A stretch of 64,000 nt of DNA from JAEZHK01 sp040768845 (GTDB taxonomy: Bacteria > Bacillota > Clostridia > Christensenellales > Aristaeellaceae), in contig JAXGME010000002.1 in NCBI GenBank assembly GCA_040768845.1, forward strand, positions 124,001-188,000, given 5' to 3'. A program made the position numbers and the translations under genes. This document shows positions 57,448 to 64,000 of this stretch, piece by piece. A model generated the notes under the pieces. It saw only the letters and a list, made by a program, of their open reading frames with translations. It ran no database searches and had not been told where the DNA came from. Positions within the stretch are counted from its first letter, which is position 1, and each line of letters begins with the position of its first letter.

Positions 57448-58827
57448 ATGGCGGCACTGACGATGGACAAGCTGGTCGCGCTTTGCAAAAACCGCGGTTT
57501 CATTTTTTCGGGCTCCGAGATCTACGGCGGCCTGGCCAACACCTGGGACTACGGCCCCCTGGGCGTGGAGCTGAAAAACAACGTCAAGCGCGCCTGGTGG
57601 CGCAAGTTTGTGCAGGAGAGCCCCTACAACACGGGCCTGGACTGCGCGATTTTGATGAACCGCGAAGTCTGGGTGGCCTCGGGCCACGTGGGCGGATTCA
57701 ACGATCCGCTGATGGACTGCAAGGCCTGCAAGGCCCGCTTCCGCGCCGACAAGCTCATCGAGGAGGCCACCAGCGGCCGGGTGCAGGCCGACGGCTGGCC
57801 CAACGAAAAGCTGGAGGCCTACATCCGCGACGAGGGCATCCCCTGCCCCCAGTGCGGCAAGAAGGACTTTACCGGCATCCGCCAGTTCAACATGATGTTC
57901 AAGACCTTCCAGGGCGTCAACCAGGACACCGCCGCCGAAATCTACCTGCGTCCGGAGACGGCCCAGGGCATCTTCGTCAACTTCAAAAACGTGATGCGCA
58001 CCACCCGGCGAAAGCTGCCCGCCGGCATCTGCCAGATCGGCAAGTCCTTCCGCAACGAGATCACGCCGGGCAACTTCATCTTCCGGGTGCGCGAGTTCGA
58101 GCAGATGGAGCTGGAATTCTTCTGCAGGCCCGGCGAGGACCTGGAGTGGTTCTCCTACTGGCGCGGCTTCTGCCGGGACTGGCTTTTGTCCCTGGGCATG
58201 AGCGAGGCCAACCTGCGCCTTCGCGACCACGACCCGGAGGAGCTGGCCTTTTATTCCAAGGCGACCACGGACTTTGAATACCTGTTCCCCTTTGGCTGGG
58301 GCGAGCTGTGGGGCATCGCCGACCGCACCGACTACGACCTGAAGCAGCACCAGCAGCACTCCGGAGAGTCCATGGAGTACCTGGACCCGGCCACGGGCGA
58401 AAAGTTCATCCCCTACTGCGTGGAGCCTTCGGTGGGTGTGGACCGGGCGCTGCTGGCGTTCCTCTGCGACGCCTACGAGGAGCAGGCGCTGGAGGGCGGC
58501 GACAGCCGCGTGGTCATGCACCTGCACCCGGCGCTGGCGCCCGTCAAGGCGGCGGTGCTGCCGCTGCAGAAAAACAAGCTGGGCGACAAGGCCCGCGAAG
58601 TCTACGCCATGCTGTCCCGGAAGTTCATGTGCGAGTACGACGAAACCGGCTCCATCGGCAAGCGCTACCGCCGCCAGGACGAAATCGGCACGCCCATGTG
58701 CATCACCGTGGATTTCGATACCCTGGAGGACGACGCAGTCACCGTGCGCGACCGCGACACCATGACCCAGGAGCGCCTGCCCATATCGGATCTGGAGGCC
58801 TACATCGCCGAAAAGGTCGACTTCTGA
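57448..58827 (+). CDS. glyS: Glycyl-tRNA synthetase (single-chain type)
   Basis: A 459-residue class IIa synthetase of the homodimeric (alpha2) type, not the GlyQ/GlyS tetramer. [21 protein letters not shown], the motif 2 region [21 protein letters not shown] in two parts, and a C-terminal anticodon domain are recognisable. I prefer the ATG at 57448 (GAGG 9 nt upstream) over the one at 57439. First gene of a run with the AEC transporter and lplA. Confidence 0.95.
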   Translation: MAALTMDKLVALCKNRGFIFSGSEIYGGLANTWDYGPLGVELKNNVKRAWWRKFVQESPYNTGLDCAILMNREVWVASGHVGGFNDPLMDCKACKARFRADKLIEEATSGRVQADGWPNEKLEAYIRDEGIPCPQCGKKDFTGIRQFNMMFKTFQGVNQDTAAEIYLRPETAQGIFVNFKNVMRTTRRKLPAGICQIGKSFRNEITPGNFIFRVREFEQMELEFFCRPGEDLEWFSYWRGFCRDWLLSLGMSEANLRLRDHDPEELAFYSKATTDFEYLFPFGWGELWGIADRTDYDLKQHQQHSGESMEYLDPATGEKFIPYCVEPSVGVDRALLAFLCDAYEEQALEGGDSRVVMHLHPALAPVKAAVLPLQKNKLGDKAREVYAMLSRKFMCEYDETGSIGKRYRRQDEIGTPMCITVDFDTLEDDAVTVRDRDTMTQERLPISDLEAYIAEKVDF

Positions 58828-58830
58828 CCC

Positions 58831-59763
58831 ATGGTGCTCTCGGCCGTCAGCATCGTGCTGACGATCTTCCTGATGATCGCGCTGGGCATGGCGCTGATCC
58901 GTCTGGGCTGGCTGAGGGACGAGCATGCGGAGATCATCGCCCGCCTGGTGGTGTCGGTGGGGCTGCCGGCGCTGATCGTGCACAACATCTTCACCCAGTT
59001 CACCCGGGACGAGCTGATCACCTCGGCCGGAGGCATCCTGATCTCGGCGGCGTCGCTGGCGGTGACCGGCCTCGTCGCCGTGGGCGCCGCCCGCGCCTTC
59101 CGGATTCCGAAGGGGCGGCGCGGCGTGTTTGTGTGCATGATGACCTTCTCCAACTCCGTCTTCATTGGCGTACCGGTATCGCTGGCGCTGTTTGGGGAGG
59201 CGGGCCTGCCCTACGCGCTTTTGTATTACATTGCCAACACGTCGATGTTCTGGTCCTGGGGCTACGCCCGGATGCGCGCGGATTCCGGCCAGGGCGGGAA
59301 GCTGGGCGTGAAAAAGCTGATGCCGCTGCCGCTTTCCACCTTCATCGCCGCCGTCGCGCTGCTCCTTTTGGGGGTCCGGCTCCCGGGCTTTATCCTGGAC
59401 GCCGCGAAGTACGTGGGCAACCTGGTGACGCCGCTTTCGATGATCTTCACCGGCATGGTGCTGATGCGGATGCTCCGGGGCGGCAAGATCCGCTGGCAGA
59501 GGGGCTACCTGCTGGTGCTCGCGGGGCGCTTTCTCGTGGCGCCGGGACTTCTTCTTCTGACCACGCTCCTCTTTCCGGGCACGTCGTCGCTGATGCGCGG
59601 CGTACTCATCATCCAGGCCGCCATGCCGGTCATGTCCCAAACGCCCATCGTGGCCCGCGCCACCGGCGGCGACGAAGAGTACGCCGCGGGCGGCGTATTG
59701 ATCACCGCGCTGGGCTCATTGATCGCGATCCCCGGCTACATGGCGCTGATCCAGGCGCTGTGA
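58831..59763 (+). CDS. AEC-family transporter
   Basis: A 310-residue membrane protein with ten segments of the auxin efflux carrier (AEC) family. VVSVGLPALIVHNIF and TFSNSVFIGVPVSLALFGEAG are typical motifs. Bacterial members move malonate, malate or other organic acids; the substrate here is unknown. It begins 3 bp after the glyS stop, so it is translated with it. Confidence 0.88.
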   Translation: MVLSAVSIVLTIFLMIALGMALIRLGWLRDEHAEIIARLVVSVGLPALIVHNIFTQFTRDELITSAGGILISAASLAVTGLVAVGAARAFRIPKGRRGVFVCMMTFSNSVFIGVPVSLALFGEAGLPYALLYYIANTSMFWSWGYARMRADSGQGGKLGVKKLMPLPLSTFIAAVALLLLGVRLPGFILDAAKYVGNLVTPLSMIFTGMVLMRMLRGGKIRWQRGYLLVLAGRFLVAPGLLLLTTLLFPGTSSLMRGVLIIQAAMPVMSQTPIVARATGGDEEYAAGGVLITALGSLIAIPGYMALIQAL

Positions 59764-59801
59764 CGCCGACCGTTCCGAAAATATCACTCAGGAGGGCACC
59801 C

Positions 59802-60758
59802 ATGATCCGTTCCACGCGAATCCTCACCACCCGCTGCACCGACCCCCACCGCAACCTGGCGCTGGAGGAGGCGCTGCTGCTCAGGCTGCCTCCGGACCAG
59901 GCGATCCTGTACCTGTGGCAGAACCGGCACACGGTGGTCATCGGCGCGGGGCAGAACGCCCGCGCGGAGTGCCGCGCGGACCTGCTCGCCGCCGAGGGCG
60001 GTACGCTGGCGCGCCGGTCCTCCGGCGGCGGCGCGGTGTACCACGACATGGGCAACCTGAACTTCTCCTTTCTGGTGCCCCGGGCGGACTACGACGTGGC
60101 GCGCCAGCTGGGGGTCATCCTCGAAGCGGTGCGCGCCCTGGGCGTGGACGCCGAGCCCTCCGGGCGCAACGACCTGACCGCCGGGGGGCGCAAGTTCTCC
60201 GGCAACGCCTTCCGCATTCTGAAGGACGGAGCGCTGCACCACGGCACGCTGCTGGTGAACGTGGACATGGGCCTCATCGGCCGCTACCTGAACGTATCCA
60301 AGGACAAGCTGAAGGCCAAGGGCGTCAAAAGCGTGCCCGCGCGGGTGGTGAACCTCTCCGAGCTCTCCCCGGCGGTGACGGTGGATTCCATGCACCGCGC
60401 GGTGATCGACGCCTTCTCGGCCGAGTATGGTGCCGCGCCGGTGGAGGACGCGGGCGCACTCCCCATCGATCCGGCGCTCATCGCGCGCTACGAAAGCGAC
60501 GAATGGAACTACGGCAGGCCCGCCGAGGGCGGCCTGACCCTCTCCGCCCGCTTCCCCTGGGGCGGCGTGGAGGTAAACGCCTCCGTCCGGGAGGGCGCCC
60601 TTACCGATGTCACCGTGTTCACCGACGCCATGGACGAAACCCTTTCCGCCAGGCTGTCGGAGCGGCTCGAGGGCTGCCCCTACGCCGGCGCGAGGCTGGC
60701 GCACTGCGCCCGTGCCCTCAACCTTGACGACCTGGGCGACTGGCTCGAAACCCTGTGA
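59802..60758 (+). CDS. lplA: Lipoate-protein ligase A
   Basis: A 318-residue enzyme that activates lipoate and attaches it to E2 and GcvH domains. RRSSGGGAVYHD, NDLTAGGRKFSGNAF with the catalytic Lys, and the C-terminal accessory domain (about 245-318) are present. GGAGGG 6 nt before the ATG. The acceptor proteins are not in the window. Confidence 0.93.
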   Translation: MIRSTRILTTRCTDPHRNLALEEALLLRLPPDQAILYLWQNRHTVVIGAGQNARAECRADLLAAEGGTLARRSSGGGAVYHDMGNLNFSFLVPRADYDVARQLGVILEAVRALGVDAEPSGRNDLTAGGRKFSGNAFRILKDGALHHGTLLVNVDMGLIGRYLNVSKDKLKAKGVKSVPARVVNLSELSPAVTVDSMHRAVIDAFSAEYGAAPVEDAGALPIDPALIARYESDEWNYGRPAEGGLTLSARFPWGGVEVNASVREGALTDVTVFTDAMDETLSARLSERLEGCPYAGARLAHCARALNLDDLGDWLETL

Positions 60759-60779
60759 CGCCTCCCGCGCGGCGCGGCG

Positions 60780-60850
60780 CGGAACCGGCTTCCCGGCGTT
60801 GGCGCCGCGAAAAAGCCGCGGCTTTGCGCGCTTTTCGGCGGCGCGCCGCC
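60780..60850 (+). terminator. Possible hairpin after lplA
   Basis: GCGCCGCGAAAA (about 60801-60813) and TTTTCGGCGGCGC (about 60832-60844) form an almost perfect stem around an inner AAAGCCGCGGCTTT palindrome. There is no clear T run, so its role as terminator is uncertain. Confidence 0.4.
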
Positions 60851-60852
60851 GG

Positions 60853-60881
60853 TTGCCTACACGGTCCGCGTGTGCTATAAT
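60853..60881 (+). promoter_or_regulatory. Sigma-A promoter of the CapD-like gene
   Basis: TTGCCT at 60853-60858 and TATAAT at 60876-60881, spacer 17 bp, with an extended TGC. Confidence 0.8.
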
Positions 60882-60941
60882 GGTACGCGCAACCGTCCGG
60901 CCTCACCGACGCCTGACCGGGCCATAAGGAGAACCGCGCCC

Positions 60942-62849
60942 ATGAACAAGGATTTTGTCGGCAGCCGCGCCCGATCGATTGGCTTTCTCGCGGCGCAGAT
61001 TCTGTTTGACGCTGTGATCATCAACCTGGCAATGCTGTTGGCAATGCAGATGCGTTACGAGCCGAACGTCCCGCCCTTCCAGCTCCGGATCTATTCCAAC
61101 CTCTGGCCGATCATGACGGTGCTGGGGTTGATCTCCTTTTCCATCACCAAGATGTACCGCACGCTGTGGCGCTACGCCAGCGTGGGCGACGCGCTGCACA
61201 TCATGATGGGCACGGGGCTCACCATGGGTGCCACGATGGCCCTGGGCATGGTGGCGGACCTTTTTATGAAGCCCAACCTTTTTTTGATGGGCTCCAGGAC
61301 CGTCTACCCCATTGCGTGGCTGCTTTTGATGATGATGGCCGGCGCGCAGCGCTTTGGCGTCCGGCTGGTCAACCAGATTGGCGTCAAGAACCGCGCGCTG
61401 AAAAAGGAAAGCTGCTCCCGGGTGATGGTGGTGGGCGCGGGCTGGGCCGGCGCGAGCCTGATCCGCGAGCTCAACGCCCGGGGCTTTCGCGAGGGGCTGC
61501 CCGTGGTGGCGGTGGACGACGACCCCGCCAAGGCGGGCACCCGCATTATGGGCATCCCGGTGCTGAGGGGTTCCGAAAACATCCCCAAATATGTGGAAAA
61601 ATACAGGGTGGACGAAATCGTGATTGCGATTCCCTCGGCGTCGCTTTCGCAGCGCAAGCAAATCCTGGACATCTGCACCCGGACGGGCTGCAAGCTGAAG
61701 CTGGTGCCCACCCTCAGGGACGTGACGGGCAAGACCGAAAAAATCGGCGAGATCCGGGACGTCAACATCACGGACCTTCTGTGCCGCGAGGAAGTCCACC
61801 TGGACATGGGCGCGATCAACGCCTACCTCAAGGACCGGGTGGTGCTGGTCACCGGCGGCGGCGGTTCCATCGGCTCGGAGCTTTGCCGGCAGATCGCGCG
61901 GTTTTCACCCCGGCGCCTGGTGATCTTCGACATCTATGAAAACAACGCCTACGAGCTGGCCAACGAGCTGAACGCCAGGTACGGCGCCTCCATTCCGCTG
62001 ACGGTTCTGATCGGCTCGGTGCGGGACATGGCCCGGCTGGAGCAGGTGTTTGATGAGATTCGCCCGGAGGTGGTGTTCCACGCGGCGGCCCACAAGCACG
62101 TGCCGCTGATGGAGTTCAGCCCGGCGGAGGCGGTGAAAAACAACGTCTTCGGCACCTACAACGTGGCCCTCTGCGCGGACAAGTACGGCGTCCGGCGCAT
62201 GGTCACGCTGTCCACGGACAAGGCCGTCAACCCCACCAACGTCATGGGCGCCACCAAGCGCGTCACCGAAATGATCCTGCAGTGGATGGCCGGGCGGTCC
62301 GGAACCCGGTTCATGGCGGTGCGCTTTGGCAACGTGCTGGGCTCCAACGGCAGCGTGATCCCGCTGTTCATGCAGCAGATCGCCCGGGGCGGCCCGGTGA
62401 CCGTCACCCATCCGGAGATCACCCGCTACTTCATGACCATCCCGGAGGCTTCGCAGCTGGTTTTGCAGGCGGCCTCCATCGGCGAGAGCGGCAACATCTT
62501 CGTGCTGGACATGGGCACGCCGGTCAAAATTGCGGACCTGGCGAAGAACCTCATCCGCCTCAGTGGCCTGAAGCCCGACGTGGACGTCAAGATCAGCTAC
62601 TGCGGCCTGCGCCCCGGCGAAAAGCTCTACGAGGAGCTGATGCTCACCGAGGAGGCCGAAACGCTGGACAACACGCGCTTTGAAAAGATCAACGTGCTGC
62701 GCCCGGTGGCGGTGGACCCGGATTTCGAAGCCAAGCTCACGGCCCTTCAAACCCTGGCCGGCGCGGACCCCGCCGCGGTGCGCGACGCGCTCAAGGCGCT
62801 GGTGCCCACCTACCGCGAGGAGGCGGACGCCCCCCGGGCCACGGCCTGA
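60942..62849 (+). CDS. Membrane-bound nucleotide-sugar 4,6-dehydratase (CapD/WbpM/PglF-like)
   Basis: A 635-residue enzyme. Four membrane helices in the first 130 residues; a CoA-binding-like Rossmann domain (VVGAGWAGASLIRE, about 165-290); then an SDR dehydratase domain with VTGGGGSIGSELCRQI, HAAAHKHVPLMEF, STDKAVNPTNVMGATKR (the usual Tyr is Met) and RFGNVLGSNGSVIPLF. It converts UDP-GlcNAc-type sugars to 4-keto-6-deoxy forms for surface glycans. The SxK/MxxxK arrangement is normal for this membrane subgroup. Complements ugd at the other end of the window. Confidence 0.92.
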   Translation: MNKDFVGSRARSIGFLAAQILFDAVIINLAMLLAMQMRYEPNVPPFQLRIYSNLWPIMTVLGLISFSITKMYRTLWRYASVGDALHIMMGTGLTMGATMALGMVADLFMKPNLFLMGSRTVYPIAWLLLMMMAGAQRFGVRLVNQIGVKNRALKKESCSRVMVVGAGWAGASLIRELNARGFREGLPVVAVDDDPAKAGTRIMGIPVLRGSENIPKYVEKYRVDEIVIAIPSASLSQRKQILDICTRTGCKLKLVPTLRDVTGKTEKIGEIRDVNITDLLCREEVHLDMGAINAYLKDRVVLVTGGGGSIGSELCRQIARFSPRRLVIFDIYENNAYELANELNARYGASIPLTVLIGSVRDMARLEQVFDEIRPEVVFHAAAHKHVPLMEFSPAEAVKNNVFGTYNVALCADKYGVRRMVTLSTDKAVNPTNVMGATKRVTEMILQWMAGRSGTRFMAVRFGNVLGSNGSVIPLFMQQIARGGPVTVTHPEITRYFMTIPEASQLVLQAASIGESGNIFVLDMGTPVKIADLAKNLIRLSGLKPDVDVKISYCGLRPGEKLYEELMLTEEAETLDNTRFEKINVLRPVAVDPDFEAKLTALQTLAGADPAAVRDALKALVPTYREEADAPRATA

Positions 62850-62893
62850 CGCGGCGCGGTATCCATCAATTCGATTGGCGAGGAGGGACGGCC

Positions 62894-63643
62894 ATGCGGC
62901 TGATTTCCTGGAATGTGAACGGAATTCGCGCCTGCGCGGGAAAGGGCTTTGCCGACAGCGTGCTTTCGTTGGACGCGGACGTGATCTGCCTGCAGGAGGT
63001 CAAGGCCCGGGAGGAGCAGATTGACATCACCCTGCCCGGCTATGACCGGATCATCCACAGCGCGGAGAAGCCCGGCTACTCCGGCACGGCGGTGTTCGCC
63101 CGGGTGCCCCACGGCGCGCCCCGCTTTGGCATGGGCGTGGAGCCCCACGACCACGAGGGCCGCCTGATCACGCTGGACATGGGCGATTTTACGCTGGTCA
63201 ACTGCTACACCCCCAACGCCCAGCGGGGGCTGACGCGCCTTGACTACCGCATGCGGTGGGAGGACGACTTCCGCGCCTACCTCGTCGGGCTGGACGCCGA
63301 AAAGCCCGTGGTGCTCTGCGGCGATCTCAACGTGGCCCACCAGGAGATCGACATCAAAAACGCCCGGTCCAACCGCGGCAACGCCGGCTTTACCGACGAG
63401 GAGCGAGAAAAGTTCACGCTGCTGCTGGCGAGCGGCTTTGTGGACAGCTTCCGCCACCTCTATCCGGACAGGCGGGACGCCTACACCTGGTGGAGCTATT
63501 TCGGCAACGCCCGCGCCTCCAACACCGGCTGGCGCATCGACTACTTCGTGGTGTCCCAAAAGCTCGGGGACCGGATCCTGGGCGCGGCCATTCATCCGGA
63601 CATCCACGGCTCCGACCACTGTCCGGTGGAGCTGACGATCTGA
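62894..63643 (+). CDS. xth: Exodeoxyribonuclease III (ExoA)
   Basis: A 249-residue AP endonuclease/3'-5' exonuclease for base-excision repair. WNVNGIRA (6-13), LQEVKA (33-38), GDLNVAHQEID, WRIDYF and GSDHCPVEL include the metal- and phosphate-binding residues. Normal length; GAGGAGGG lies about 8 nt upstream of the start. Follows the CapD-like gene by 44 bp. Confidence 0.95.
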   Translation: MRLISWNVNGIRACAGKGFADSVLSLDADVICLQEVKAREEQIDITLPGYDRIIHSAEKPGYSGTAVFARVPHGAPRFGMGVEPHDHEGRLITLDMGDFTLVNCYTPNAQRGLTRLDYRMRWEDDFRAYLVGLDAEKPVVLCGDLNVAHQEIDIKNARSNRGNAGFTDEEREKFTLLLASGFVDSFRHLYPDRRDAYTWWSYFGNARASNTGWRIDYFVVSQKLGDRILGAAIHPDIHGSDHCPVELTI

Positions 63644-63697
63644 CGCAAGCCCCCGAAAAAATGCATATTTTTCCGCCGCCGCGCGCACGCTACGCCC

Positions 63698-64000
63698 ATG
63701 GTTGTGTATGTGTGGGCGGCGTTTCTCGTACTGTTTTACGCGGCCAACCTGCCCGTATTGCTGGTGATCGACATCGACACCCGGCGGCAGGGCGCCGTGC
63801 GGGTGGGCGTTGGCGTGTTTGCGGCGCCCGCGTCCCTCGCCGTCCCTGCCGGGGGGCGGCCGCGCCGGGGCATTCCGCGCCTTGACGGGGCGGCGATCCG
63901 GGCGCTTTTGACGCTTTTGGGCCGCGTTCGCTTTCGCGGCAGCCTCGACCTGTGCGCCGGCGACGCCGCGCTGACCGCGCTGATTGCCGGCGCGGTGGCG
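63698..64000 (+). CDS. DUF2953/YtfI-like protein, 3' end cut by window edge
   Basis: 101 codons visible. One N-terminal membrane helix (about 3-22), then a beta-rich part and LDLCAGDAALTALIAGAVA, which matches the DUF2953 ending motif. In other spore formers this gene precedes the spore protein YtfJ, which would lie beyond the window. No clear ribosome binding site before the ATG; GTG codons shortly after are alternatives. Confidence 0.65.
   Translation, partial: MVVYVWAAFLVLFYAANLPVLLVIDIDTRRQGAVRVGVGVFAAPASLAVPAGGRPRRGIPRLDGAAIRALLTLLGRVRFRGSLDLCAGDAALTALIAGAVA

Overview
The window is chromosomal DNA of a high-GC, spore-forming, anaerobic member of the Bacillota (Clostridia). I infer this from SpoIIP, a SpoIIQ-like M23 protein and a spore-surface-like Cys/His-rich protein; from a trimeric [FeFe] hydrogenase operon; from HPr kinase; from strong GGAGG ribosome binding sites with ATG, GTG and TTG starts; and from many sigma-A promoters (TTGACA/TATAAT type, 17-18 bp spacers). 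It most resembles Christensenellales- or Oscillospirales-type genomes, but the genus cannot be named from sequence alone. No rRNA, tRNA, CRISPR array, IS element or prophage was seen.

Layout. 1-7.3 kb (minus): one long operon, ugd, a MotA/ZorA-like and OmpA/ZorB-like membrane pair, an anchored unknown protein, dusB, a WalJ-like beta-lactamase-fold protein and a CPBP protease that runs off the edge. 7.3-9.8 kb: an SH3 wall protein, DUF1614 and spoIIP. 9.8-15.5 kb: a MacB-like ABC system around a large surface protein that is frameshifted inside an 18-bp tandem repeat. 15.6-19.3 kb: a zinc-ribbon microprotein, a phosphoesterase with a small upstream ORF, azlCD, and Na+-pump decarboxylase beta and gamma subunits. 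19.3-19.9 kb: a gene-free stretch with a probable 80-nt small RNA. 19.9-24.9 kb: hydrogenase operon (hydC, HATPase, 2Fe-2S protein, hydB, hydA).

24.9-37 kb: a DUF308 protein; an ECF S component with a structured leader, a uridine-kinase-like fusion and DUF5655; a five-gene carbon-control operon (HAD phosphatase, hprK, ROK kinase, HD protein, thioredoxin-like); an MFS carrier converging on dnaX-gtrA; murG; a ParB-like gene. 37-44.6 kb: glycerol-1-phosphate dehydrogenase, an AlaRS lacking its C-terminal domain, a wall-binding protein, queT behind a preQ1-I riboswitch, asnS and a phosphoesterase. 44.6-49 kb: glycogen/maltodextrin breakdown (GH13, glgP). 49-54 kb: NAD(P)HX repair, spore-surface and SpoIIQ-like genes, a lipase-like gene and an RluA enzyme. 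54.4-57.2 kb: a secreted caspase-like protein with six Ig-like domains. 57.4-64 kb: glyS, an AEC transporter, lplA, a CapD-type nucleotide-sugar dehydratase, exoA and the start of a DUF2953 gene.

Genes are densely packed, often with ATGA or GTGA stop/start overlaps that imply translational coupling. The most notable items are the asnS-preQ1-queT arrangement, the frameshifted repeat in the ABC-linked surface protein, the ZorAB-like pair without a membrane Asp, the probable small RNA at 19.5 kb, the structured leader at 25.7 kb, and the secreted caspase fusion.
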